NCBI RefSeq assembly: GCF_000472525.1
Contig: NZ_AWZT01000002.1
Span: 315,627 to 379,626 of the forward strand
Direction of reading: 5' to 3'
Source: Paraburkholderia dilworthii
GTDB taxonomy: Bacteria > Pseudomonadota > Gammaproteobacteria > Burkholderiales > Burkholderiaceae
Length of the DNA stretch: 64,000 nucleotides
Within the stretch, counting starts at the first letter, position 1, and every line of letters begins with the position of its first letter. The notes below the pieces were generated by a model. The model ran no database searches. It was given only the letters and a program-made list of their open reading frames with translations, and was not told the DNA's origin. Both the position numbers and the translations under genes were made by a program. Of this stretch, positions 33,483 to 42,686 are shown in pieces.

Positions 33483-33499
33483 CAATCGCACGCGGCAAC

Positions 33500-34816
33500 T
33501 CAATGCGTCGCCTTGATGTAGCGCGCCGGAATCGTAAGGATCAACAGCGCCGCGAGAAAGAGCGTGATTGCGAGGAGCGCGACGCCGACGGTCGTGCTCC
33601 CGGTCACCTGCTTGAGAAAGCCCATGATCGACGGTCCGACGAAGCCCGCGACCGCCGCGCCGACGTTCACGAGCCCCGCGCCTCCCGCGGCGGCCGTGCC
33701 TGCGAGAATGCGCGACGGTAGGCTCCAGAACATCGCGAGGGTGCTCATGATGCCCGCGACGGCGACCGTGAGGCATGCGACGGCAGCGACCGGCGCGTTC
33801 GATACCGCCACGCTGCCGATCAGCGCGACGCCGCCGATGAACACGGGCACGGCCGTGTGCCAGCGCCGCTCCTTCGTCCTAACGGAGTGCTGGGCATTGA
33901 GTACCATCGTGGCAGCGGCAACGAGATACGGGATCGCGCTCACCACGCCAGTCTGGAAGTTCGTGAGATGTCCGAGCGCCTTCACCATAGTCGGCATCCA
34001 GAAGACGAGACCGTAGTTGCCGACGTTGTAAAGGAAAGAGATCGCGCAGAGCAGCCAGAGAGTCGGCTCTTTGAGCGCGGGCAGAAGTGCATGCTTTTTG
34101 CCCGACGATTCGCGCGCCACATCGCGCTTCACGGTTGCGAGCTCCTCAGGCGAGAGCCATTTCGCATCCTCGATGCGGTCAACGACAATCTTGAACAGCA
34201 TGAAGCCGAGCAGGACAGCGGGCAGCCCTTCAATCAGAAACATCCACTGCCAGCCGTTCATTCCCCAACCGCCATGTGTCGCGTCCATGATCCAGCCCGA
34301 CAGCGGCCCGCCGATGATCACGCCAAGCGGCATCGCGAGAAACAGCAGGGACATCACCTTGCTTAAACGATATGACGGGAACCACAGACTGAGGTACGCA
34401 ATGACCGCCGGAAAAAAGCTCGCTTCAGTCAGGCCAAGCAGGAAGCGCAGCGCAAAGAACGCAGTGTGGTTGCCCGTCGTAAGTGTGGCGATGGAGACGA
34501 TTCCCCACGCAATCAGCGAGCCACCGAGACACGCGCGCACGCCAATGCGCTTCACTAGGTAACCGGCGGGCACCTGAAGCAATAAATAGCCGATGAAGAA
34601 GAGTCCCGCGCCGACGCCGTATGCCGCTTCAGTCAGACTCAGGTCGCTCATCATCTGCAGCTTGGCGAAACCGACGTTCACACGATCCAGATAACCGAAG
34701 AAGTAGCACAGCAGGATAATTGGAATGACGCGTAGCGTCACCTTGCGATAAACGGCGTCGGCCGGCGGCACGGCGTGCACGGCGGACTGCGGCGTTGCTT
34801 GATGAGGAGTGGCCAT
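33500..34816 (-). CDS. MFS transporter, anion:cation symporter (ACS) type
   Basis: A 438-residue inner-membrane carrier with about 12 hydrophobic helices. ACS-family patterns are seen: an early GYLDRVNVGFAKLQM segment in helix 1, then GYLLLQVPAGYLVKRIGVRACLG and RFLLGLTEASFFPAVIAYLSLWFP. ACS members import organic anions such as tartrate, phthalate, hexuronates or N-acyl amino-acid-like acids with protons. It follows the deacylase gene by 23 bases on the same strand and likely imports that enzyme's substrate. Confidence 0.9.
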   Translation of the reverse strand: MATPHQATPQSAVHAVPPADAVYRKVTLRVIPIILLCYFFGYLDRVNVGFAKLQMMSDLSLTEAAYGVGAGLFFIGYLLLQVPAGYLVKRIGVRACLGGSLIAWGIVSIATLTTGNHTAFFALRFLLGLTEASFFPAVIAYLSLWFPSYRLSKVMSLLFLAMPLGVIIGGPLSGWIMDATHGGWGMNGWQWMFLIEGLPAVLLGFMLFKIVVDRIEDAKWLSPEELATVKRDVARESSGKKHALLPALKEPTLWLLCAISFLYNVGNYGLVFWMPTMVKALGHLTNFQTGVVSAIPYLVAAATMVLNAQHSVRTKERRWHTAVPVFIGGVALIGSVAVSNAPVAAVACLTVAVAGIMSTLAMFWSLPSRILAGTAAAGGAGLVNVGAAVAGFVGPSIMGFLKQVTGSTTVGVALLAITLFLAALLILTIPARYIKATH

Positions 34817-34839
34817 GTCGGTCTCTGATCGGCTGGAGG

Positions 34840-36276
34840 TTATCGGGGAATACGGCGCAGCGCGCGCCCCGGTCGCGCGCCGGTCGGCTCGCCGCGCATA
34901 AGCACGGGCACGCCGTTCACGATCACGTGTTCGATGCCCTTGGGCGCGAGCTTCGGTTCCTCGAACGTCGCGCGGTCGATGACTTCGTCGGGATCGAACA
35001 CGACGAGGTCCGCGTAGCTACCCTCGGCGACGTGTCCGCGTCCGGTGATCCCGAATTGCTCCGCGGTGAGCCCTGTCATCTTGCGCACGGCGGTTTCGAG
35101 CGGAAAGAGCTTGAGCTCACGCGAGTAATGGCCGAGCACGCGCGGAAACGTACCCCAGAGGCGCGGATGCGGCGCGGTGTCGTTGGGCAGGCCGTCGGAG
35201 CCGACCATCGTTTTCTCGTGACTGAAAATGCGGCGCACATCCTCTTCGTCCATCACAAAATAGATGGCGCCTGCGGGCTTCAGGTCCTCGATGGCGGCTT
35301 CGATCGAACCGTCGTAGAGCGGCAGGATCTCCGCGAAGTCCTTGCCTGCGAGCTCAGGACGCTGCGTCGACCAGGCGAGCATGACGCGCGACGACTGGCG
35401 AATGCGGTCCGCGCGCAGCATCGTCGACGTTGCGGGATACGGATGGCAATCGAGACAAAGCGGCTGGCGCTCGCTTTGGGCGTCGATGAGCGCGAGCGTT
35501 TCCGTCGAGCGACCGTGGTTTTCCTTGCCCGCAACCTTGTGATGCGAGAGGACGAGGTTCGCGCCGACCGCTCCGCCGATGGCGAAAGCCTCTTCCATCG
35601 ACGGGACGATGTCCGCGGTTTCGTCGCGCAAGTGCGTGGCGAAGACGCCGGGATGCCGCCTGAGCGGCTCGCAGACGTCGATCAGTTCCTGCGTGCTCGC
35701 GGATGCGGCCGGGGGATAAAACGTGCCCGACGACACGCCAAACGCGCCCTCTTGCATCGCCTCTTCGACGTCGGCGGCCATGCGCTTGCGTTCGTCTGCA
35801 GTCGCTTCGCGCGCGAGATCGCTCATATGCCGCACGCGTAGCGTCGAATGGCCGACCAGCGCCGCGATGTTCACGGCTGCGGGCGCATGCTCGAGCGCGG
35901 TGAGATAGGCACCGAAGCTGTCGTAGGCGAAGCACTCGGGCGCGCCGAGCAGGTCGAGCGGCTGCGGAACGGCATGCGCGGAAAGCGGTGCGAGGCTGAT
36001 GCCGCAGTTGCCCGCGATCACCGTCGTCACACCCTGCACGACTTTCGGCGTGACGTCGGGGTGAGTGAGCACGAAGGCGTCGTCGTGCGTATGGCTGTCG
36101 ATGAACCCAGGCGCGACGATCTTTCCCGTCGCGTCGATGGTCGTGTCCGCGCTCGCCGCCGACAAATCACCAATCGCCGAGATACGATCGTCGTTCACGC
36201 CGACATCAGCGGCAAAGCGCGCGTTGCCGGTGCCGTCGATGATATCGCCATTCCGGATGATCAATTGAAAGTGCAT
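34840..36276 (-). CDS. N-acyl-D-amino-acid deacylase (D-aminoacylase)
   Basis: A 478-residue amidohydrolase-superfamily enzyme predicted to hydrolyse N-acyl-D-amino acids. Metal-binding and catalytic signatures: His62 and His64 in DSHTHDD, Cys91 in AGNCGIS (the bridging cysteine typical of D-aminoacylases), FATHLRDE, LSHHKVAG, and the catalytic Asp in VGSDGLP. The C-terminal segment GRGHVAEGSYADLVVFDPDEV is shared with dihydropyrimidinase relatives. Its neighbour is an MFS importer on the same strand, and a LysR regulator is read away from it. L- or D- preference cannot be proven from sequence. Confidence 0.9.
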   Translation of the reverse strand: MHFQLIIRNGDIIDGTGNARFAADVGVNDDRISAIGDLSAASADTTIDATGKIVAPGFIDSHTHDDAFVLTHPDVTPKVVQGVTTVIAGNCGISLAPLSAHAVPQPLDLLGAPECFAYDSFGAYLTALEHAPAAVNIAALVGHSTLRVRHMSDLAREATADERKRMAADVEEAMQEGAFGVSSGTFYPPAASASTQELIDVCEPLRRHPGVFATHLRDETADIVPSMEEAFAIGGAVGANLVLSHHKVAGKENHGRSTETLALIDAQSERQPLCLDCHPYPATSTMLRADRIRQSSRVMLAWSTQRPELAGKDFAEILPLYDGSIEAAIEDLKPAGAIYFVMDEEDVRRIFSHEKTMVGSDGLPNDTAPHPRLWGTFPRVLGHYSRELKLFPLETAVRKMTGLTAEQFGITGRGHVAEGSYADLVVFDPDEVIDRATFEEPKLAPKGIEHVIVNGVPVLMRGEPTGARPGRALRRIPR

Positions 36277-36381
36277 GAGCTTCGCCCTCAGGGGTGATGA
36301 CTTTTTGTTTCATTCACAATGCTCGGCGCACAAAATAGACGTGTCCAATGCCGGTCTTTCAAGGATTCATGCGGAACAGTC

Positions 36382-37269
36382 ATGAAAATCGAGAACTCGG
36401 AACTCGAAGCATTCGTCGCGGTGGCGGAGCTCGGCAGCTTTCAGAAGGCCGCAGACAAGCTGCATCTCACGCAGCCGGGGCTATCGCGGCGCATCCAGAA
36501 ACTCGAGCGGGCGCTCGGCGTCGAGCTGTTTCACCGGACAACGCGCAGCGTTGTGCTAACGGGCGTCGGCCGCCAGTTCCTGCCGATGGCGCGCCAGCAG
36601 ATGTCGCAGCTGGGCACGATGTTGTCGTCGATTCGGGAGATCGCCGAGAAGCGCTTTGGTAAGGTGCGGCTCGCGAGCATTCCGACGGTGGTGAATCGCG
36701 TACTGCCAGCCGTGCTGCGGCGTTACGCGGACAAATACCCTCAAGTCGGCGTGCAAATCTTCGACGGCAATCATGACTTCGTGCTCGGGCAGGTACGCGC
36801 GGGACTTGCGGAATTCGGTATCAGCCTCGACCCCCGCGACGACGAGGATCTGATTTTCGAGCCCTTGCTTGCCGATCGATACGTGCTCGCGATGCATCGC
36901 GAGCACGAGTGGGCGTCGCGCGAGAGCGTGTCTTTGCAGGATTTGCGTAATGCGCGGCTCGTCATCGGCGGGCGTGACAGTGGCAATCGGCTGCTGCTCG
37001 AACTGCTGCTCGGGCACGAGTCAATCAGTCTGCGATGGTTCTACGAGGTGGAACACATCTCATGCGTCGTCGCGCTGGTCGATGCGGGTCTCGGCTGCGC
37101 GATCGTGCCGTCGCTTGCGGTGTCGGCACACTTCGCACCGAACATTCGGACAGTTCCTATCGCAAGCCCCCAAGTGCAACGCTCGATCGGCATCGTGAAG
37201 CATCGGCACGTGTCGATGTCCTCCATCGCCGCCGATCTATGCGAACTACTGCGGGGATCGATCGACTAG
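36382..37269 (+). CDS. LysR-family regulator, divergent from the deacylase gene
   Basis: A 295-residue LysR protein. The winged HTH is at residues 1-60 (LEAFVAVAELGSFQKAADKLHLTQPGLSRRIQKLERALGVELFHR), followed by a two-lobe periplasmic-binding-like effector domain. ATG 36382 is used because an upstream ATG at 36319 adds 21 residues outside the HTH. It is divergent from the deacylase-MFS genes across 105 bases and so probably controls them. Its stop shares the CTAG at 37266-37269 with the stop of the convergent RpiR gene. Confidence 0.92.
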   Translation: MKIENSELEAFVAVAELGSFQKAADKLHLTQPGLSRRIQKLERALGVELFHRTTRSVVLTGVGRQFLPMARQQMSQLGTMLSSIREIAEKRFGKVRLASIPTVVNRVLPAVLRRYADKYPQVGVQIFDGNHDFVLGQVRAGLAEFGISLDPRDDEDLIFEPLLADRYVLAMHREHEWASRESVSLQDLRNARLVIGGRDSGNRLLLELLLGHESISLRWFYEVEHISCVVALVDAGLGCAIVPSLAVSAHFAPNIRTVPIASPQVQRSIGIVKHRHVSMSSIAADLCELLRGSID

Positions 37270-38126
37270 CTCTCCGCGTAGGCGCCCTGCGAGTGCAGCG
37301 CGGTTTCGGCCTGCTGCAGGTTCGCGATCGCGTCCTTGCCTTCGAGCGCGAGTAGATGCGCGACCAGCATTTCCGCGAGCGCCGATGCCGCCACGAGCGA
37401 GGGAAAGAAAGACGGCGATTCGTGCGAGAAGATGAGCGTGTGATCAGCGTTCAGTGCGATGGGAGACACGGCGCTATCGGTCAGCGCGACGAGTTTCGCG
37501 CCGCGCTCAACCGCCGCCTGCGCGACGCGCAGCGCTTCGACGGAATACGGCGCGAAGCTGACGACGACCACGGCGTGCTTTCTCTCGATGCCGCGCAACT
37601 GCATTTCAAGCGTGCCGGCTTCGCCGCTGACGAGACTCACCGATGGTCGGAAGAGGCGATATCCATAAAGCAGGCCAAATGCAACCGGATAACACGAGCG
37701 AAAACCCGCGACGTGGAGATGCGGCGCCTTCTTCAACGTCTTCGCCGTTTCGACGACGCTCCCGGCGTTCTGGGCCAGCGTAAGTTCGAGGTTGTGTGAT
37801 TGCGCCTGCGCAAGCTCCCGGCTGAGCTGGTCGCCGGAGCCGCCTTTGACCAGCGAGCGTGCACGCGTCGTCAGTGGCTCCGGGCGAGTGCGCACGCGGC
37901 TCACGAAGATTTCGCGCAGCTCGTTCCAGCCCGGGAAACCGAGTAGCTGCGAGAGACGGACCATGGCAGCGGGCTGGACCTTCGCGCGTTCGGCGACCTT
38001 GCGCATCGACAGGATGGCGACTTCGTCGGGGTTGTCCAGGAGAAAGGCGGCGCCTGCCTGGAACTGCGGGCTCAAATCGGGAAAGCGGTCGCGGATGATG
38101 GTGACAAGTTCGTTGAAGGTGTGCAC
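37266..38126 (-). CDS. RpiR/MurR-family regulator with SIS domain
   Basis: A 286-residue regulator with N-terminal RpiR-type HTH (about 1-80; VAERAKVQPAAMVRLSQLLGFPGWNELREIF) and a C-terminal SIS sugar-isomerase fold (about 125-260; HVAGFRSCYPVAFGLLYGY, VVVSFAPYSVEALRVAQAA). SIS regulators usually sense phosphosugars, but here the context is amino-acid uptake. It faces away from the ABC operon at 38517; the 390-base interval contains two CGCAA-n6-TTGCG palindromes close to that operon's start, which are its likely operators. Confidence 0.9.
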   Translation of the reverse strand: MHTFNELVTIIRDRFPDLSPQFQAGAAFLLDNPDEVAILSMRKVAERAKVQPAAMVRLSQLLGFPGWNELREIFVSRVRTRPEPLTTRARSLVKGGSGDQLSRELAQAQSHNLELTLAQNAGSVVETAKTLKKAPHLHVAGFRSCYPVAFGLLYGYRLFRPSVSLVSGEAGTLEMQLRGIERKHAVVVVSFAPYSVEALRVAQAAVERGAKLVALTDSAVSPIALNADHTLIFSHESPSFFPSLVAASALAEMLVAHLLALEGKDAIANLQQAETALHSQGAYAES

Positions 38127-38439
38127 GGACAGGCTCGGGCTCGGCGGATTGAATTCGGTATTTAAGCACGGCGCGTCGCGACAGGGGTGCCCTTATGAGC
38201 GCGCTAGCCTACTTGTTCGGGGCCAGCGCCTTCATGACAGCTGAGGGTTGCGTATTGCGCCAACCGATGAATTTGACGGATGCGCGCGCGTCATTCCGAC
38301 GCCCTCCTCCGCGCGTGTCGATGCGACCGTCGGAGGTCGCCCCTTAAGTCCCTCCCGATCTTCGCGACGTTAGCGGCGCCGCCGCATACACACTAGGTGT
38401 AAACCCCTAGTTGCAATCGTATTTTGATCATTAAGACTT

Positions 38440-38455
38440 CGCAATTATATTTGCG
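38440..38455. promoter_or_regulatory. Candidate RpiR operator 1
   Basis: CGCAATTATATTTGCG is an inverted repeat with arms CGCAA and TTGCG, 62 bases upstream of the binding-protein ATG. Confidence 0.55.
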
Positions 38456-38468
38456 CATAACATCAACT

Positions 38469-38484
38469 CGCAAATATCATTGCG
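38469..38484. promoter_or_regulatory. Candidate RpiR operator 2
   Basis: CGCAAATATCATTGCG has the same arms and length as operator 1, with centres 29 bases apart, close to three helical turns. Confidence 0.55.
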
Positions 38485-38516
38485 TATTGACCACACATTT
38501 CGACAAGGAGTCGATC

Positions 38517-39263
38517 ATGAAACTCGCCGCAAACCTTGCCGTGGCCGCCCTCGCCGCGTTTTCTTTCGCCAGCGGTGCCGCTCGCGCTGAAACGCTGCTT
38601 GTGGCGTGCGACACCGCGTTCGTGCCGTTTGAGTTCAAACAGGGCAACGAATACGTCGGCTTCGACATCGACTTGTGGAAGGAAATCGCCAAGGACCTGA
38701 AGATCGACTACAAGCTGCAGCCAATGGACTTCAGCGGCATCTTGCCAGCGCTGCAGACGCATAACGTCGATGTCGCGCTCGCGGGCATCACGATCAAGGA
38801 CGAGCGCAAGAAAGTAATCGACTTCTCCGACGGCTACTACGCCAGCGGCTTCACGCTAATGGTGCCCGCGGACAGCACGATCAAGGGACCGGACGACCTG
38901 AAGGGCAAGACGCTTGCGGTCAAGACCGGCACGTCCTCTTTCGATTACGCGAAAGCGAACTTCAAGAACACGGATTTGCGCGCCTTCCCGAACATCGACA
39001 ACGCCTATCTCGAACTCGCTACCGGTCGGGTGGATGCCGCGATGCACGACACTCCGAACGTCCTTTACTACATCCACACCGCTGGCAAGTCGCGCGTGAA
39101 GGCCGTCGGCCCGCAGATGATGGCGCAGCAATACGGCATCGCGTTCCCGAAAGGCAGCCCGCTCGTCTCGAAGGTCAACGCCGAACTCGTGAAGATCAAA
39201 GCCGACGGACGCTATGCGGCGATCTATAAGAAGTGGTTCGGCGTCGAGCCGGCGAAGTCCTGA
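38517..39263 (+). CDS. Polar amino-acid ABC transporter binding protein (GlnH-like)
   Basis: A 248-residue periplasmic binding protein. Residues 1-22 are a signal peptide ending ARA. The lobe-1 pattern [29 protein letters not shown], the hinge [21 protein letters not shown] and the end YKKWFG are typical of the GlnH/GltI group. ATG 38517 is preceded by AAGGAG and gives a proper signal peptide; the upstream ATG at 38424 does not. First gene of a binding protein - permease - ATPase - C45 hydrolase - RpiR unit. The true ligand may be an acylated amino acid rather than glutamine. Confidence 0.92.
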   Translation: MKLAANLAVAALAAFSFASGAARAETLLVACDTAFVPFEFKQGNEYVGFDIDLWKEIAKDLKIDYKLQPMDFSGILPALQTHNVDVALAGITIKDERKKVIDFSDGYYASGFTLMVPADSTIKGPDDLKGKTLAVKTGTSSFDYAKANFKNTDLRAFPNIDNAYLELATGRVDAAMHDTPNVLYYIHTAGKSRVKAVGPQMMAQQYGIAFPKGSPLVSKVNAELVKIKADGRYAAIYKKWFGVEPAKS

Positions 39264-39284
39264 CAACCCGCGCTACGGAGAATA

Positions 39285-39944
39285 ATGATGCAGTTCGATC
39301 TTTCGGTCATCGTCGACGCCGTGCCCGCACTCATGCACGGCGCGCGTCTCACGGTGCTGATCACCATCGCGGGGCTCGCGGGCGGCATGTTCGTCGGCCT
39401 GGTGTTCGGCCTGATGCGCGCATACGGCAACACGCTATGCCAGAAGATCGCGTTCACGTATATCGAGTTCGTGCGCGGCACGCCGATCGTCGTGCAGGTG
39501 ATGTTCATCTATTTCGCGTTGCCTTTGCTGCTGCACGTGCGCGTCGATGCAATGACCGCGGCCATCGCGTCGATCATCATCAACTCGGGCGCGTATATCG
39601 CGGAGATCGTGCGCGGCGCGTTTCTCTCGGTGCCGCGCGGTCTTAAAGAAGCCGGCCTCGCGCTCGGCATGCCGGGCTGGCGCGTGCTCGCGTTCGTGGT
39701 CGGCCCAGTCGCGCTGCGGCGCATGACGCCCGCGCTCGGCAATCAGTTCATCGTGAGCCTCAAGGACACCTCGCTCTTCATCGTGATCGGCGTGGGCGAG
39801 CTGACGCGTCAGGGTCAGGAGATCATGGCGTCGAACTTTCGCGCGGTGGAAATCTGGACGGCCGTCGCGCTCATCTATCTCTGCATGATCGGCGCGCTCA
39901 GCTTTGGCCTGCGCACGATGGAACGGCGGATGCGCATCCTATGA
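39285..39944 (+). CDS. Polar amino-acid ABC transporter permease (GlnP-like)
   Basis: A 219-residue inner-membrane permease with five or so hydrophobic helices. The EAA coupling loop reads [36 protein letters not shown] near residues 108-146. The gene starts with tandem ATG codons 21 bases after the binding-protein stop, with a GGAG site in front, and its stop overlaps the ATPase start. It forms a homodimeric channel with the ATPase encoded next. Confidence 0.92.
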   Translation: MMQFDLSVIVDAVPALMHGARLTVLITIAGLAGGMFVGLVFGLMRAYGNTLCQKIAFTYIEFVRGTPIVVQVMFIYFALPLLLHVRVDAMTAAIASIIINSGAYIAEIVRGAFLSVPRGLKEAGLALGMPGWRVLAFVVGPVALRRMTPALGNQFIVSLKDTSLFIVIGVGELTRQGQEIMASNFRAVEIWTAVALIYLCMIGALSFGLRTMERRMRIL

Positions 39945-40690
39945 ATACGATGAACCACAACGGCCACATGGTGCAATTCAAGGGCGTGACGAAGCGCTTC
40001 GGCAAGACGGTCGTGCTCGATAGCGTCGATCTGAACATCGGCGCGGGCGAAGTAGTCGTGCTGATCGGGCCGTCCGGCTCGGGCAAGTCGACGCTTCTAC
40101 GCTGCATCAACGCGCTGGAGCAGATCGATGGCGGCGATCTAGTCGTCGATGGCATCAGCGTGCTCGGCGGCGCGAAGAAAATGCGCGAGATCCGTCAGGA
40201 AGCGGGCATGGTGTTTCAGCAGTTCAATCTGTTCCCACAGATGACGGCGCTTGAGAACGTCGCGTTTGGGCCGCGTCAGGTGCGCGGGATGAGCAAGTCC
40301 GAGGCCGAGTCGCTCGCGCGCGAGCTGCTGACGAAGGTCGGACTGGGCTCGCGCGTCGGGCACTATGCGAGTGAATTGTCGGGCGGACAGCAACAGCGCG
40401 TCGCGATTGCGCGGGCGCTCGCGGTGAAACCCAAGCTCATGCTCTTCGACGAACCCACCTCCGCGCTCGATCCCGAGTTGCGTCAGGAAGTGCTGCGCGT
40501 GATGCAGGCGCTCGCTGAAGAAGGCATGACGATGGTCGTGGTCACGCACGAGATGGCGTTCGCGCGCAAGGTCGGCACGCGGCTCATCTTCATGGAGCAC
40601 GGGCATATTACTGTCGATGGCCCGCCTGCCGGACTGCTCGATAATCCGCCTAATCAGCGCCTGCGCGATTTTCTGCAACATGTCGAATAA
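39941..40690 (+). CDS. Polar amino-acid ABC transporter ATP-binding protein (GlnQ-like)
   Basis: A 249-residue ABC ATPase with all motifs: Walker [10 protein letters not shown], a Q-loop ([10 protein letters not shown]), signature LSGGQQQR, Walker [14 protein letters not shown], and the switch His in VVTHEMAF. It completes the transporter with the binding protein and permease just upstream (overlapping ATGA). The next gene, the C45 hydrolase, starts 21 bases later in the same direction. Confidence 0.95.
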   Translation: MNTMNHNGHMVQFKGVTKRFGKTVVLDSVDLNIGAGEVVVLIGPSGSGKSTLLRCINALEQIDGGDLVVDGISVLGGAKKMREIRQEAGMVFQQFNLFPQMTALENVAFGPRQVRGMSKSEAESLARELLTKVGLGSRVGHYASELSGGQQQRVAIARALAVKPKLMLFDEPTSALDPELRQEVLRVMQALAEEGMTMVVVTHEMAFARKVGTRLIFMEHGHITVDGPPAGLLDNPPNQRLRDFLQHVE

Positions 40691-40711
40691 CTTTCACGAA
40701 ACACCTCGAAT

Positions 40712-41764
40712 ATGGCAGCACTCGGCTTTATAGAAATCTCCGGTTCCCCGCGCGAAGCGGGCGAAGCACTCGGCCGGTCCGGCGCGCACGCGACGCATGC
40801 GTACTTATTGAAGACCCGTGCATGGCAAACGGTCATGCAATGGCGCGGCAGCGCCACGTCGAAGACAATGGCGGCGCTCGTGCGCGAACGCTTTCCGCGC
40901 GTGTGGGACGAGCTCGAAGGTCTGGCCTTTGGTCTCGGCCTGCCGTTCGAGGACGTCTTTCTCTGGAACTGCCGGGGCGATCTCTGGGCGATGTCGCCCG
41001 ATGGCTGCACAACTGTGCAACTTCCTGGCACGGATGCGCGGCGCATCAGCCATAACGAAGACGGTCTTCCCGGCTTCGCGGGGCATTGCGCGATTGCCGA
41101 ATGCAGGGTCCAAGGCAACGCGGGTTTCGCGGCCTTAGTTTATCCGGCCTCGCTGCCGGGACATACGTTCGCCGTTACGAACGGCGGTCTCGCCGTGACC
41201 GTGAACAATCTGCGTCAGCGCGAAGTCGTCGCGGGCGTGCCGCGCATGGTGCTCACACGCGCGATTCTCGACGCGGTCGATCTCGATGAAGCCGTCTCCA
41301 TCGTGCGTGACAATCCGCGTGCGGGCGGCTTTCATCTGACGCTCGGCGCTTGCAGCAGTCCCGCGCTGCTGAGCGTCGAATTCAGCGCGCACGATTGCTC
41401 TGTCGTCGAAGTGAAAGCGCCGTCCCTGCATGCGAACCACGCGATTCATCCTTCGATGCACGGCTTCTCGCAGATCATCACGGATTCGTCGCGCCATCGG
41501 CAGGCACGGGGCGAGGCGATGCTCGCATCGGGCGAAGCAATCGATTCTCTCGCGATCCTCGCGGATCATGAAGATTCCGCACTGCCGATTCATCGCACGC
41601 ATCCGGACGATCCTGACGATGAAAACACCCTCGCTACCGCCAACATTGCCATTCGTCCATCTCGCATAGAATGGCAGGTTCACGAACATCCCGGGCAGCC
41701 CGCCCGGTACTGGATGATCAATGGACACAGGCAAACAGAAGGGGCGTCACGCGAGCAAAGCTGA
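40712..41764 (+). CDS. C45-family autoproteolytic hydrolase/acyltransferase
   Basis: A 350-residue Ntn-type hydrolase of peptidase family C45, related to acyl-CoA:6-aminopenicillanate acyltransferase. The N-terminal part ends at the processing site with Gly98-Cys99 in SPDGCTTVQ; cleavage would expose Cys99 as nucleophile. Downstream family signatures include SHNEDGLPGFAGH, VTNGGLAVTVNNL and FHLTLGACSSPALLSVEF. There is no signal peptide, so it acts in the cytoplasm after import by the ABC system just upstream. Bacterial members cleave or exchange N-acyl groups of amides; the substrate is probably an N-acyl amino compound. Confidence 0.86.
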   Translation: MAALGFIEISGSPREAGEALGRSGAHATHAYLLKTRAWQTVMQWRGSATSKTMAALVRERFPRVWDELEGLAFGLGLPFEDVFLWNCRGDLWAMSPDGCTTVQLPGTDARRISHNEDGLPGFAGHCAIAECRVQGNAGFAALVYPASLPGHTFAVTNGGLAVTVNNLRQREVVAGVPRMVLTRAILDAVDLDEAVSIVRDNPRAGGFHLTLGACSSPALLSVEFSAHDCSVVEVKAPSLHANHAIHPSMHGFSQIITDSSRHRQARGEAMLASGEAIDSLAILADHEDSALPIHRTHPDDPDDENTLATANIAIRPSRIEWQVHEHPGQPARYWMINGHRQTEGASREQS

Positions 41765-42686
41765 AGCGGGCTTGCAAGTGCCGCCGCGCAGCGTCGACGG
41801 CTTGCGCGAACTTGCGATACGCATCGGCCGCGACGAGGCCGAGGTCTCGCTCGGCGGCAAGGCGCACACGGTGCTCGCGAAGCTGCTCGAACGCCCCGAA
41901 GAAGTGGCGGTGCGCACGATCACTGACCTCGCCGCATCGCTCGACGTCAATGCGTCTACGCTCACGCGCCTGTCCACGAAGCTCGGCTATGCGGGCTTCG
42001 CGGATTTTCAGAGCGTGTTTCGCGACAGCCTCGCCGAGCGTCATCGGCATTTTTATAGCCAGCAGGCGGAGCGGCTCGTCGCGAGCAGCAGGACGCACGC
42101 CCACGATGCCGCGCCCGAGGTTGACATGGTCGTGAAGCTCGCGCGTGAATCGATCGGCAATGTGGAAGGCTTCATCGCACAGCTATCGCCCGTCGACTTG
42201 CGCGGCGCCGCGCGCCTCATCGCCGATGCAAAGCGCGTACGCGTTCATGGCCTGCGCCAGTTCAGCGCACTCGCGAGCTTCGTCTGCTATGGCCTTGGCA
42301 TGATCCGCACGGACGTCGGCCTGCTCGATGCACAGGGGCTCGGCGTCGCGGAAGGACTCGCGCAGCTGGAGCCGGGCGACGTCGTTCTCGTCACGAGCGT
42401 CGCTCCCTATACGCGCAGCGTCGCCGATGCTGCGATCGCCGCCAAGGACGCCGGGCTTGATGTCATTGCGATCACCGATACCCTCGCCTCGCCGCTCGTG
42501 CCGCCCGCGCGTCATGCGTTCCTGGTTCCACACGATAGCAGCTTCTTCAGCAACAGCATGGGCGCATATCTGGTGTTTTGCGAGGGCCTGATGAATGTCG
42601 TCGCGGCCCGCCTCGGAAAGCGCTCGTTGCAGGCGCTCGAACGGCGCGAGCGTCTTATCACGACGCTTGGCATCGAAATGTCCTGA
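41721..42686 (+). CDS. RpiR/MurR-family regulator with SIS domain (second copy)
   Basis: A 321-residue RpiR-type regulator, with HTH at about residues 45-105 (VRTITDLAASLDVNASTLTRLSTKLGYAGFADFQSVF) and a SIS domain at 145-290 (VHGLRQFSALASFVCYGLGM). It overlaps the end of the C45 gene by 44 bases in another frame and is the last gene of the uptake operon, so it probably feeds back on the operon. It is only distantly similar to the RpiR protein at 37266. Confidence 0.9.
   Translation: MDTGKQKGRHASKAEAGLQVPPRSVDGLRELAIRIGRDEAEVSLGGKAHTVLAKLLERPEEVAVRTITDLAASLDVNASTLTRLSTKLGYAGFADFQSVFRDSLAERHRHFYSQQAERLVASSRTHAHDAAPEVDMVVKLARESIGNVEGFIAQLSPVDLRGAARLIADAKRVRVHGLRQFSALASFVCYGLGMIRTDVGLLDAQGLGVAEGLAQLEPGDVVLVTSVAPYTRSVADAAIAAKDAGLDVIAITDTLASPLVPPARHAFLVPHDSSFFSNSMGAYLVFCEGLMNVVAARLGKRSLQALERRERLITTLGIEMS

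Larger units (their letters stand above)
38127..38516. other. Divergent regulatory region between RpiR and ABC operon
   Basis: No gene. Besides the two palindromes listed separately, ACTAG-n9-CTAGT occurs near 38394-38412 as a further inverted repeat. A strong AAGGAG ribosome binding site for the binding-protein gene lies at 38504-38509. Confidence 0.55.

Noticed and set aside
38424..38516. Upstream ATG for the GlnH-like gene
   Set aside because: It would place 31 residues before a complete signal peptide and overlap both RpiR palindromes.
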